This document shows, one piece after another, positions 10,145-20,665 of a DNA stretch of 64,000 bases. This DNA comes from Anthostomella pinea (Eukaryota; Ascomycota; Sordariomycetes; Xylariales; Xylariaceae). How positions within the stretch are numbered: position 1 is the stretch's first letter; every line of letters begins with the position of its first letter. Under the pieces are notes generated by a model. The model was not told the origin of the DNA and searched no databases. It was given only the letters and a program-made list of their open reading frames with translations. The stretch spans positions 1,860,001 through 1,924,000 of the forward strand of contig CAUWAG010000018.1 of NCBI GenBank assembly GCA_963556695.1, read 5' to 3'. The translations under genes and the position numbers were made by a program.

Positions 10145-12610
10145 ATGGCTCCCGACAGAGGAGACGTCGCTCCGCACACGGCAGCGGACGACGATGCCGG
10201 GGACGCCGACCGCGTCAGGTACCTCCCGGAAGGCCGCCACTTCACCGTCCGCGGAATCGCCGCCGGCCTGCTCGTCGGTCTGGTCATCTGCTTCTCGAAC
10301 ATGTACTTTGGCCTGCAGACCGGATGGGTGAGCATGATGACCATGCCCGCCAGTCTGCTCGGCTTCGGCATCTTCAAGACCCTGTCGCGGCATCTGACCT
10401 TCCCGTTTTCGCCCGTGGAGAACGTGCTGGTGCAGTCGGTTGCGGGCGGTATGGCTATCATGCCGCTGGGCTGTGGGTTTGTTGGTGTGGTAAGTGGTCC
10501 TGGGGATAGGGTGTAAGGAGTAAGAGACAGACGGGCTGACACTGTGCGCTTCAGATGCCGGCTATGGAGTACTTGTTGAAACCTTCGGAGCAAGGGCCGC
10601 TGCGGCTTGAGATGTGGAAGTTGATTGTGTGGTCACTGGGTCTCTGCTACTTTGGCGTCGTCTTTGCCGTTCCTCTGTGAGTAACTTGCCAGCCTATGAC
10701 CGGCTTACCGGAAAGTGAGGGCTGACTTCAGCAGGCGACGGCAAGTCATCATCAGAGAGCAGCTCAAGTTCCCAAGCGGGTTCAGTACCGCAGTCCTCAT
10801 CGGAGTGCTGCACGGCAAGGGAGACACTCAGAACGGTGGCGCTTTAGACCCTTCCAAGACCGCAACCTTTGGGAGTCTGGCACTGGAGAATCGCCCGCTT
10901 GTGGAAGCACGGGATGCAAACGATGAAGATGATGGGGTCAATGCAGTCGACGGACCGTCACGGATTGAAACGGCACAGAAGTACAGCTGGGGCTCCAATA
11001 TCAGACTGCTCCTGATAACATTCGGCGTCTCTGGCTTCTATACCCTATGCACGTATTTCTTCCCCGTGCTTCGCAATCTTCCCATCTTCGGGTTTGCTGC
11101 GGCAGACACTTGGCTATGGACGATGAATCCAAGTTTCGCATATGTCGGTCAGGGTATCATCATGGGCCCATCGACAACCATCCATATGCTCCTAGGCGCT
11201 GTGATCGGCTGGGGCGTCCTCTCACCCCTTGCCAAGTATCGAGGCTGGGCGCCTGGCTCGATTAACGACTGGGAAACCGGGAGCAAGGGATGGATTGTGT
11301 GGACATCTCTGGCCATCATGCTTGCGGATGCCGTGATAAGTCTAGGCTACATTGCCCTCCGTCCTCTGTTCGAACGCGGTCCGGCCTACCTCGCTGCAGC
11401 CAGGCGCAATTACAACCGTGGCGGCATCAAGAGCTTGTTTCAGCGGCAACCAGATGGCTATGTTCCTGTCCAGGGAGACGAATCCGATCCAAGGCCGTCG
11501 ATCACTGCCAGGAGCTCGACTTCCATGGTCACGGACTCGGATAGTCTCGCCAGCCCAGCCTTTGAGCGTCGGGACCCGTTCGACACACAATCGTTCCCAT
11601 CTCCCACCCGAAGAGCGTGGGACCACGACGACGCACCTCCCGAGCAACTCGTCGGAGGCAGGACCGTCAGCATCGGACTCGTCTTCTCGGTCCTCTTCTG
11701 CATCGCCAGCATCCACATCACCTTTGGCGACCTCGTCCCGCTCTACGCGACCGTCATAGCCGTCCTGATGGCCATGCTCCTGAGCATCATGGGGGTCCGC
11801 GCGCTCGGCGAGACGGACCTCAACCCGGTTTCGGGCATCAGCAAGCTGGCGCAGCTCTTCTTCGCGCTCATCATCCCGCAGTCGCACAAGTCGAGCGTGC
11901 TCATCAACCTCGTCGCGGGCGCCGTGTCCGAGGCCGGCGCGCTGCAGGCGGGGGACCTGATGCAGGACCTCAAGACGGGCCATTTGTTGGGTGCGGCGCC
12001 GAAGGCCCAGTTCTGGGGCCAGATTATTGGGGTTACTGTTGGTGCTGTCGTCAGCGCGTTTATATACAGGCTGTACACGGCTGTTTATGATGTGCCCGGC
12101 GACCTGTTCCAGGTCCCGACGGCGTTTGTGTGGATCTTCACCGCGCGGCTGGTTACGGGGGAGGGGCTGCCGCATATGGCGCGCGAGTTTGCGGTTGGCG
12201 CTGCGGTTGTGTTTGCGGTGCTGACGGTGCTGCGGATGAGGGCGGTGGGGAGGTGGTGGCATGCTTATGTCCCGGGGGGGATTGCTGTTGCTGTTGGTAA
12301 GTGGCACCTTGGTGTCGATGCTGACATACTATTGCTGACGACTGACTCGATGCAGGCATGTACAATGTCCCGTCGTTTACGCTGGCGAGGACTATTGGGG
12401 GTCTGATGAGTTGGTATTGGAGGGTGTATCTTGGGAAGGGGGACACGCCGCTTATTGTTTTGGCTTCGGTGAGTACTATCCTGCGTTCTGCTAGCTGGGG
12501 GGTTCGATCGAGACTGATACTGATGTTCCATCTAGGGGTTTATCTTGGGAGAGGGCTTTTTGAGCATTGTGAACTTGATGTTGCAGAGTGCTCAGGTGCC
12601 GCACTTGTAG
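10145..12610 (+). CDS. OPT-family oligopeptide/metal-chelate transporter
   Basis: The product is a polytopic membrane transporter of the oligopeptide transporter (OPT) superfamily, which imports small peptides or metal complexes with protons. Five exons with introns 10490-10554, 10677-10734, 12297-12355 and 12469-12535 give 738 residues. Diagnostic segments are SNMYFGLQTGWVSMMTMPAS near the N terminus, then PLRRQVIIREQLKFPSG, ALGETDLNPVSGISKLAQL and GDLMQDLKTGHLLGA. At the end come PGGIAVAVGMYNVPSFTLAR and ILGEGFLSIVNLML. Many hydrophobic stretches of about 20 residues are visible. A hydrophilic loop of about 90 residues (about 410-500) rich in Ser/Arg separates the two halves. It most resembles the YSL-like/PF03169 fungal subgroup. 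The substrate is not predictable from sequence. Confidence 0.9.
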
Positions 12611-12704
12611 ATGGATAGTATGGGAAGAGACTGGTACCTCGCTGTGCGTCTTATACGAGAGATGTAGCAGATGTTATAATTAGGATTTTCGCATACCAGC
12701 ATTC

Positions 12705-12924
12705 AGCAGAGTCACCCTCCGTAAGTCTCTCTTCGGCATGCCGAGTTCATCGTTGGATATCGAAGAAAATATCCATATATATATGGACTAAGCACAATGG
12801 AATAAGTAGCTTATATCTTTAAAGTTATCCTTGATGCTTATTCCCGCGTGCTTATTCTATTTTCAATGAACATACCTTTCGCCTGGTGAACGAGAGGTCT
12901 ACGAAGTCTTCTGAAGGTTCAGTG
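12705..12924. mobile_element. AATAAGCA-family MITE copy 1
   Basis: The right end (reverse complement CACTGAACCTTCAGAAGAC) is followed by TA at 12925. The left end contains GTCACCCTCCGTAAGTCTC, matching the inner part of the family terminal repeat, but the outermost left bases are altered and no TA is seen there. The core has GGAATAAGTAGC on the left and TGCTTATTCC...GTGCTTATTC on the right. Confidence 0.6.
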
Positions 12925-13441
12925 TACCATACTAGAAACGCCTGTTGGTGTACAATGTGGGAACCACCCCCTCGGGTCAGCAGGCGACGCTTCCCGTAGA
13001 ATCATCCAGTAGTTACTGATGTAGGTACGACCCGGATGGACTACATCAAGCCATGCTGAGAGTCGAAAGACGATCCAAGCCGGTAGGCATCATTGACCAA
13101 GTGATGAGCCTACGGACTTGTGAGTCATGCGAGCAATATAACCAACCTTGCGCATTCATGTTGACTGCAACTTTAAAGAGCCAGACCTTGCACTCTCTGC
13201 AGCCACCCCTTCCTATTGAGAATGAGTCAGCTTGGTTAAACGATGACTGTGTGCATGTATCTCTCATGTGCCTGTCCGCGTTTATTGACCAAGCTGCTGG
13301 CATTCGAACAAGGGGCCGTGTACTCCGAAGGGCGTCGCCATATCTTCCCTCTACTAGAGCAGCTTTTTAAAGGAGCGTAGCAAGCTTTATCCTGGACCCT
13401 TTGGTCATAAGTAGATAGGGAACAACCCCGGATAACTTCTC

Positions 13442-13515
13442 AACATCGACACCGTCCTGATCCCAGTCAACGTCGGCGCTCATTGGACTCTCCTTGTCAT
13501 AAGACCGTCCCGTAA
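13442..13515 (+). pseudogene. Relic resembling a Ulp1-like (C48) cysteine protease core
   Basis: One frame reads NIDTVLIPVNVGAHWTLLVI. The VLIPV...HWTLLV pattern surrounds the catalytic histidine and following hydrophobic strand of Ulp1/adenain-like peptidases. No start, no upstream domain and no downstream catalytic Asp/Cys segments could be joined, and stops flank it. It is best read as a fragment, possibly of a transposon-linked protease. Confidence 0.3.
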
Positions 13516-13534
13516 GATAGTGTCAGATTTCAGC

Positions 13535-13896
13535 ATAGTCTGTATTGGAAGAGGAAGAAAGGTAGCTGAAGGGGGTACGTTCCGACTTCCACCGTCTCCA
13601 TCTGCGAGGGCCAGGGCGACTGTTATAGTTCCGGTAACCATAACTGCCGCGTCGATCGTTGTAGCCTTGGTTGCGGTATCGGTCGCGGTCTTTCTTTCTG
13701 TCGGCATCGTTCGGTCGATCATTGTACGGTCGTCGATAGCCTCGTTGGCCTCTGGACTGATAATGTCCTCGGTTGGCGCCTCTGCCTCGCTGGACCAGTA
13801 AGCGTCGGGGTCATTCTGATCTTCGATATCGAACTCTTCGGTCCAGCTATCAGGTGATTCCACAGGATGACGAATATGCTGCTCAGAATACGCCAC
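13535..13896 (-). pseudogene. Arg/Gly/Tyr-rich relic, possibly gag-like
   Basis: The minus strand encodes an acidic stretch (EEFDIEDQNDPDAYW) and then, only after a frame change, an RGG-like stretch (RGRGANRGHYQSRGQRGYRR) continuing with Asn/Asp/Arg/Tyr-rich sequence. Composition resembles the basic tail of a nucleic-acid-binding or retrotransposon gag protein. The frame break argues for a decayed copy. The family is not recognised. Confidence 0.25.
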
Positions 13897-14027
13897 TGAG
13901 CACGTTGAGCACGTATTATGACAGGTAGTCGCTTACGTCGACTGTCAACGGTTGGCAAAACACTTGTAGGACGAAGCTGATTAGCCGTGCTGATTAGCCG
14001 CGCTGGATTACCAGGCATACTTCTTCG

Positions 14028-14512
14028 ATGCGGATGATAATATCCTTTGCCAACAACGATTCTCCGTTACGAGGGCTGTTAGACTCGGTCATCCAGTTCT
14101 TACGTGGTTTGAAAACGTTGAAGGACATGAATGATACGTTGCAAGATGTCCGCCAAACCCTGGGAGAGAAGCTGGACACGGTCAACGATACATACCAGGA
14201 CATGAGGAGGCTCAGGAAACGAAGTTGTCCAAATCAAATCGGATCTGCTGACCCAATCCGGAACCACAGTTCAGCCACCCGGCAGCCCAAGGATATAGTC
14301 TTCGGGATCATCACCAAACAGTCCGTTCTACTACGCGCAACCAGCCCAGCCCGCCGGCATAACGCCGCCCTTCAAACCGGGCGAAGCCAGACCAGCCGCA
14401 TTGGAGAGAATGTGGTACCCCACGCCCCTGATGATGACGCCCGGTAGCCCACTCTCCTTCAACACCCCGGAATATCGCGGCGTGCGTTATCAATTGCCTG
14501 TTTAAGGTGGTA
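14028..14512 (+). pseudogene. Broken coding relic, coiled-coil then Pro-rich
   Basis: A frame with helical character (LKTLKDMNDTLQDVRQTLGE, KLDTVNDTYQDMRR) is followed, in another frame, by SGNEVVQIKSDLLTQSGTT and, after an internal stop, by a Pro-rich stretch ending RGVRYQLPV at a TAA near 14510. The change of frame plus a stop in an otherwise coding-like tract indicates a decayed gene. I do not recognise the family. Confidence 0.25.
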
Positions 14513-15025
14513 CCCTCGAGCGTCATTCCAGAGCTTGTTGACCTGTACTGTGGCGAGCCAAGGCGTTGGCGTCTTGCCAAGTATTGACACTCTGGGTGGG
14601 TTTTAGAATGGAATACTGGCTTTGCCAGCGTTCGAACTCTTTACTTCGTAGGCGCAGCTGTCTGGGGGCGTCTTGGAACGTCGCCTCGTGCTTGAGGATC
14701 TCGATGCCGAGTTAATTGCATAGCTTTTTCTCGTGGAGGGTGAGGATGGCGTGATCATCGGCTTCTTGTTTGCGCAGGAGGGGGCAGTCTCGGTTACATC
14801 ATTTTCGTCACAAGTGCATAGTCTCACACTCTTTGATGCTGCCAGCAAGAGGTTGACGGCATAATCACTTGCAATGAGCAATTATAGGGGCAGTTGATTG
14901 TAATGAAGCCCATGATCTTGCTTATCACACTGCAATATTGCCGATGGCTCGCAACTACACTTTGAGTACGCCGGGGGGGAATAAGGGTATAATCTGGAAG
15001 AGGTAGGTAGGTACAAGCATCTAAC

Positions 15026-16176
15026 CTAGCAGACATGCTCAAGCTTCTCAGGTGCTCCCTCTCGCGGTCCCAAATCCGTCTTCAGCACGCGTCCAAACAT
15101 CTCCAGCAGGACCTCGAAGCAGATCTTGGTGACGGCGGGGTCGTAGCGACCCTTGCTTAACTCGTCGCGGATGAAGGCATGCTGGGCCCAGGCGAACTCG
15201 TAGAAGCTGAAGACGACGCCGGCGTCGCGCAGCTTCTGGCGGATTAGGTCGCGGCCGGCGTCGGGCACGTGCGTGTCCTTGATGCCGAAGATCATGGCCG
15301 TCTCGCCCTTGATCTGGTGCAGCTTGTCGAGCGTGTGGTTGCTGCCCTCGGGCGCCGTGGCCGACGTGTTGGCGCCGCTGTTGGGGCCCAGCGTGCGGCT
15401 GTGCACGTCGGTTGCGAAATAGGCCACGCAGGCGCTGATCCGGGGGTCGAGCTATTACACCAATTTAGAATGCCTTGGGTCCAACCGGATAGGAAGGGAG
15501 ACAGCCTTACGCTAGCCCGTAGAGCGAGATGGCCGCCTAGACACATGCCGGTTGTGCCTATCAGCCCCGTGCACGTCGGCAGGCTGAGCAGGTAATCGAC
15601 GCTCTTGTAGGAGTCCTCATCGTATGATTGGAGGGTCTGTTGTCACACCACTTTATTAGCGAACGGGCCGTTGGGGCGGCACAGCCGGTTTGCCTCACCT
15701 TCTCTACCTTCCATGCGTTTCCCTTGTCCGTACCCGGGACGTCGTAGGCCAGCGCATCTGGGCCGGTGAAGTCGTGGTATGACGAGGGCGCCGCTACGAT
15801 GTAGCCTTGTCCTGCGATCTGGCGCGCGAACCGAGCCACGGGGCCCGTCACTGCGAAGTGTCAGGCTTCCATTACACAAGTGGTGCTTCTGAGCTGGCGC
15901 TGGGTATGAGGAGGTTTGTTACCTTGGTAGATCTCGCTGTACAAGACTACTCCGGGAAATCGGCTGCATTTCGTCAGACACCATATTCTCACACGTGCTC
16001 ATGGACAGCAGACTCACGCTTTCGGATATTGCGGGATGGTGGGGTGGAAGACGAAGATTCCTGGGCTGCTCATCAGCAAAATGCATCGTGAACACTTGGG
16101 TGTCGACATTACTCATGGAAGTCTCCTTTCCATCCACCTTCGTATGCACATCGGCATGGCTCTCCTTGATCAGCAT
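15026..16176 (-). CDS. Dienelactone hydrolase family protein
   Basis: This is an alpha/beta hydrolase of the dienelactone hydrolase family, which opens enol-lactones in aromatic catabolism; many fungal members are of unknown substrate. Six exons (minus strand, introns 15452-15510, 15637-15698, 15851-15922, 15964-16017, 16061-16112) splice in frame to 283 residues. The splice choices are supported by restoring family blocks: MRIFVFHPTIPQYPKA, FPGVVLYSEIYQVTGPVARF, AGQGYIVAAPSSYHDF and SYDEDSYKSVDYLLSL. The nucleophile elbow is GMCLGGH (Cys in the Ser/Cys position, as usual for DLH), the acid is the Asp in GIKDTHVPDAGRDL and the base is His in EFAWAQHAF. No signal peptide, so probably cytosolic. 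It is divergently placed to HSP70 with 1.3 kb between. Confidence 0.88.
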
Positions 16177-16602
16177 CTTGCCTCAATTTCGCTCAGTTCG
16201 AAATTCAATGTTGTTGATGCTCTCGAAGCTCCAATTCAGAGGACCCCGCCATCCCCGCCATCGCAACAAGTCCCAGTTTAGAGCGACTTGTGGCTTACTA
16301 AGCTTAGATACCTACCTAGTCTTCTCATGAAGGAAGTCAAGTGGGAAGCAGCATCTATTTGACTATGAGATGTGTTCGGATTTTCCTCTTCACGACGTCT
16401 GCGGAACGGGCGCGGACACCTGTATCGATTGTAGGACCGAGAGCTCATATAGGAGTTCAGTAACAGGATCGGCACGCTTTCATCGTTGCCTCATAAGTTC
16501 TTCAGAATGTGCCGCTGAAGTGTCGGGTGACCTACATATGACGGATGACTGATGAACGCCGTACAGGCACAGCTACGTATCGTATCACTCGATGCAGTCG
16601 TA

Positions 16603-16830
16603 CAGATGGACCTCAAGAAGTCTCCGGACACCCCTCGTCCACCAAGCGAAAGGTATATTTATGATGACTGGAATAAGCAGTCTGGAATAAGCAGTCTGGA
16701 ATAAGCAGTCTGGAATAAGCATCATATATGGCTAATTAGATTATACCTGCTTATCCCACGCTGCTTATTCCATTCGCACGCATGTAGCATTAATATCTAA
16801 GAGTTGACAGGAGTATGACAGAGGGGTGAC
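16603..16830. mobile_element. AATAAGCA-family MITE copy 2 with internal 14-bp amplification
   Basis: TA at 16601 is followed by CAGATGGACCTCAAGAAGTC, a diverged family left end. The right end reads GAGGGGTGAC followed by TA (the usual final TG is missing). Inside, the 14-bp unit GAATAAGCAGTCTG is repeated three times plus a partial, where other copies have one or two AATAAGC motifs. The right half has TGCTTATCCCACGCTGCTTA. Confidence 0.6.
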
Positions 16831-17288
16831 TATCATGGAAGCTAGTGGCAATCTAGACTTCTGCTAGACTTCAATTCAATGGTCGATCTAGAATGCCCAG
16901 TCTATGATCATTGCGTAGGTACGAACGACTGGAATGTTCGAGGATTGACCGGAAGCATGTAGTTGCAACGATGGTCGCCCAGAGAAGGCTGTATGTAACC
17001 TGGCAGAGTGGTCGGAAAAATTGCATAATCACCTGGACAACCTGGTTATCCAGGCCTGTGCGCCACAGCCCACAGCGGACAGAAGTGGGTCTAGAATTCG
17101 AGAATGACATCAAGGGCGGGGTGCAACAAGATAGACATACTCGTCTCTACGTAGAGAAACACCATTTAAGGAGATAACAAATACAGTTTGAAGGTACTAG
17201 AGTGTTCTGTGATGGAATAAAAAAATTAGAAAAAATTACAGGCAGAATCGGCCCAGATTTGGTACGGGTCGCCTGAGGCAGGTGCGAC

Positions 17289-17311
17289 TTCCAGTACCTT
17301 CCCCAATCTTC
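17289..17311 (+). promoter_or_regulatory. Heat-shock-element-like array upstream of HSP70
   Basis: Five units at 5-bp phase read TTC-nn-GTA-nn-TTC-nn-CAA-nn-TTC. The three TTC units are perfect and the two inverted GAA units each carry one mismatch. It lies about 190 bp before the HSP70 ATG, a plausible Hsf1 site. Confidence 0.5.
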
Positions 17312-17499
17312 CACCCAGCCTGCCACCCCGATTTTCCCAGCGGTCATAAAGCACCTCGCAGCCCGGAACTCCCACACAATCCAACTTTCCAAAACATTCA
17401 TCAAATCCTCCCTCTCGACCCCCACGACTGTTACATCTTCGACGCAAAGTTCTCACACATCTTCACTCTCAATCCATCAACATCTGCACATTGCCCAAC

Positions 17500-19624
17500 A
17501 TGGTTGCCGCCGTCGGTATCGACTTGGGCACGACCTACTCGTGTGTCGGTGTCTACCGAGATGACCGCATCGAGATCATTGGTTAGTACTCCCAGCTCTC
17601 CCAGCTTTCGCATCCTGCATTTGATCTTGACACTGACTGTTTTGCAGCCAACGACCAGGGTAACCGAACCACACCTTCGTTCGTTGCCTTCACCGACACG
17701 GAGCGTCTGATCGGAGATGCCGCCAAGAACCAGGTCGCCATGAACCCGGCCAACACCGTCTTCGATGCGAAGCGTCTCATCGGTCGCAAGTTTGCCGATG
17801 CTGAGGTCCAGGCCGACATGAAGCACTTCCCCTTCAAGGTCATTGACAAGAGCAGCAAGCCTGTCATCGAGGTCGAGTACAAGGGCGAGACCAAGACCTT
17901 CACACCTGAGGAGATCTCCTCCATGGTCCTCATCAAGATGCGCGAGACTGCTGAGGCATACCTCGGTGGCAATGTCACTAACGCAGTCATCACCGTACCT
18001 GCCTACTTCAACGACTCGCAACGTCAGGCCACCAAGGATGCCGGTCTGATCTCTGGCCTCAACGTCCTCCGAATCATCAACGAGCCCACTGCTGCTGCCA
18101 TTGCCTATGGTCTTGACAAGAAGATCGAGGGCGAGCGCAACGTTCTCATCTTCGACCTTGGTGGCGGTACCTTCGATGTATCGCTCCTTACCATTGAGGA
18201 GGGTATCTTCGAGGTGAAGTCCACCGCTGGTGACACTCACTTGGGTGGCGAGGACTTCGACAACCGCCTTGTCAACCACTTCGTACAGGAGTTCAAACGC
18301 AAGCATAAAAAAGCGAGTTAAACCCCCTTCCTTTCCCTGAGCAAGCTGCTTGAATTCTGGCCATTTTGGTCATATCTTAAGGATTTTGGCTAACTTTTTG
18401 TAGGACCTGTCTTCCAACGCCCGTGCACTCCGACGTCTTCGCACCGCTTGCGAGCGGGCCAAGCGCACTCTTTCCTCGTCTGCCCAGACCTCCATCGAGA
18501 TCGACTCCCTGTTCGAGGGTGTCGACTTCTACACGTCTATCACCCGTGCCAGATTCGAAGAGCTCTGCCAGGACCTGTTCCGATCCACCATTCAGCCCGT
18601 TGACCGAGTCCTGACCGATGCCAAGATCGACAAGTCTCAGGTCCACGAGATCGTCCTTGTTGGCGGGTCCACTCGCATTCCCCGCGTCCAGAAGCTGATC
18701 ACGGACTACTTCAACGGCAAGGAGCCCAACAAGTCGATCAACCCCGACGAGGCTGTTGCCTACGGTGCTGCTGTCCAGGCTGCCATCCTGTCTGGTGACA
18801 CCAGCTCCAAGTCGACCAACGAGATCCTCCTTCTCGACGTCGCCCCTCTGTCTCTCGGTATCGAGACCGCTGGCGGTATGATGACCAAGCTCATCCCTCG
18901 CAACACCACCATCCCCACCAAGAAGTCCGAGGTCTTCTCCACCTTCTCTGACAACCAGCCTGGTGTCCTCATCCAGGTCTACGAGGGTGAGCGCCAGCGC
19001 ACCAAGGACAACAACCTAATGGGCAAGTTCGAGCTTACTGGAATCCCGCCTGCCCCTCGTGGTGTTCCCCAGATCGAGGTCACCTTCGACCTTGATGCCA
19101 ACGGTATCATGAACGTCTCCGCTGTTGAGAAGGGTACTGGCAAGTCCAACAAGATTGTCATCACCAACGACAAGGGTCGCCTCTCGAAGGAGGAGATCGA
19201 GCGCATGCTTTCGGAGGCCGAGAAGTACAAGGAGGAGGATGAGGCCGAGGGCAAACGCATCGGTGCCAAGAACGGCCTCGAGTCCTACGCTTACTCGCTC
19301 CGCAACACCCTCTCCGACCCTAAGGTCGACGAGAAGCTTGACGCTGCCGACAAGGAGAAGCTGAAGGCTGAGATCGACACTGTCGTCGCTTGGCTGGACG
19401 AGAGCCAGCAGGCTAGCCGCGAGGAGTACGAAGAGAAGCAGAAGGAGCTTGAGGGTATCGCTAACCCCATCATGATGAAGTTCTACGGTGGAGCTGGCGG
19501 TGAGGGTGGCATGCCCGGTGGTATGCCTGGAGGTCCTGGTGGCCCCGGCGGCTTCCCTGGTGCTGGCGGCCCCGCTGGTGGTGCCGGTGGTGACGATGGT
19601 CCCACCGTCGAGGAGGTCGACTAA
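17500..19624 (+). CDS. HSP70: Cytosolic Hsp70 chaperone (Ssa type)
   Basis: ATP-dependent chaperone of the cytosol and nucleus. Exons 17500-17581, 17648-18312 and 18404-19624 give 655 residues. The ATPase signatures are [33 protein letters not shown] and [17 protein letters not shown]. The substrate domain begins after [14 protein letters not shown]. The C terminus has GGMPGG repeats and ends in EEVD, the motif that binds TPR co-chaperones and marks the cytosolic form. Intron 1 (17582-17647) is ordinary. Intron 2 (18313-18403) must start at GCGAGT to rebuild the invariant [19 protein letters not shown] junction; no GT donor keeps this frame, so it is called as a GC-AG intron with branch GGCTAAC. 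A heat-shock-element-like array lies upstream. Confidence 0.95.
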
Positions 19625-19864
19625 GCGATTCCCCATTGATACCTCTGATTTTCTTTGGCGTTTACCTCTGGTGTGCCTTGGCATCATGGGCGGCGGTCTG
19701 GGACGTTCGGTTTTCTAGATTTCCACGGTAATGACGATACAGGGACAAAAGTTGAGATTTCACGACTTGCATGGATGTACTCTAGCATACACATCCGAAT
19801 GAGCAATGAATAATTCCTAAACATCTTTGACATGTCTTGATGAGTGATCTAAAACTGAAAAAAT

Positions 19865-19955
19865 GTCAATAAGCGCCCTGTAATAAGCAGTTGTCGTGGA
19901 ATGACGGATACCTGCTGCTTATTCCGGAATGCTTATTGCTATATTTGTAAGGGCT
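19865..19955. repeat. AATAAGCA hairpin core, copy 3
   Basis: Left motifs CAATAAGCG and GTAATAAGCAG, right motifs CTGCTTATTCC and ATGCTTATTG, with a spacer of about 25 bases. No terminal repeat with TA flank recognised for this copy. Confidence 0.6.
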
Positions 19956-19999
19956 CTGCCCAAGTGCCTTTACGCAATCATAGGATTTGAAAACCTGCT

Positions 20000-20290
20000 T
20001 TTCGGTATAAGAGCCCTGGCATAAGCAGATGTAATGACATGATGGACACAGGCTGCTTATTCCAGCATGCTTATTCTACATGTAGAGAACCCGGTGATCT
20101 CATACATAGTCAGTTCGCTCGAAGAGTCGCGCGAACCTTGGTACAATTCTAGAATACAGAAATCTGCTTTTCGGTATAAGAGGCCTGGCATAAGCAGCAT
20201 GTGTCGTTAAATGAACGACACATGCTGCTTATTCTGGGGCGCTTACTCGACATGTACAGAGAACAAGTCTATTCGGGTGATCTCATAGTC
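20000..20290. repeat. Two tandem AATAAGCA hairpin copies (4 and 5)
   Basis: Two diverged units each start with CTGCTTTTCGGTATAAG and end near GGTGATCTCATA(CATA)GTC. The second (about 20166-20290) contains a perfect 19-bp inverted repeat: ATAAGCAGCATGTGTCGTT at 20190-20208 and its exact complement at 20214-20232, with a 5-nt loop. Confidence 0.75.
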
Positions 20291-20584
20291 AGTTCGGACA
20301 TGTGGCGAGGCGATGTTCCATTCATTCTATACCACGCTGTGGCTCCTCAACCCATTTTCCAGCCACAATGACGGATGGGTCACGGACCAGGGTACAAGGT
20401 ACCTTGGAGCCCAACTGGTACCCGTTTATACCAGATTCGTACCCAACTGGGATGATAGCTACTTCTGGCCTTCTTTCAATCAAGCAACTTCCAGAATACA
20501 GACCAATAGCCACCATTCGTGACCCTGGTCCTTATTCTGGATACCGCTACCACAAGGCACAACGCTCTAGACTACGGAAATATG

Positions 20585-20665
20585 CATTTCGGTATAAGCC
20601 CTGTCATAAGCAGCTGTGACGAAATATAGACACATATTGCTTATCCCAGCATGTTTATTCCCCCT
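20585..20665. repeat. AATAAGCA hairpin core, copy 6
   Basis: Starts with GCATTTCGGTATAAG, then CATAAGCAGCTGTG. The right half has TTGCTTATCCCAGCATGTTTATTCC. More diverged than the neighbouring copies. Confidence 0.55.

Larger units (their letters stand above)
12611..15025. other. Gene-poor strip with a MITE and decayed coding relics
   Basis: Between two convergent genes. It contains an AATAAGCA-family element (about 12705-12924), a short Ulp1-like relic near 13442-13515, an Arg/Gly/Tyr-rich relic on the minus strand near 13560-13800, and coiled-coil-like and proline-rich relics at 14028-14510. None can be joined into an intact gene. Confidence 0.5.
16177..17499. other. Divergent intergenic region between the dienelactone hydrolase and HSP70
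   Basis: Holds an AATAAGCA-family element (16603-16830) and the HSP70 promoter, including a heat-shock-element-like array at 17289-17311. A CT-rich leader with CAACATGG context precedes the HSP70 start. No other coding signal. Confidence 0.5.

Noticed and set aside
11342..12307. 321-codon minus-strand frame opposite the OPT transporter
   Set aside because: Composition is dominated by Arg/His/Asp from antisense reading of a GC-rich membrane protein gene.
8418..16176. Possible secondary-metabolite or catabolic cluster of the HD-domain enzyme, OPT transporter and dienelactone hydrolase
   Set aside because: No core synthase, no pathway regulator, and a 2.4-kb gene-poor strip separates the hydrolase; adjacency alone is not enough.
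17431..18306. Minus-strand 291-codon frame opposite HSP70
   Set aside because: A well-known type of antisense open frame on Hsp70 genes; no start context or family evidence of its own.
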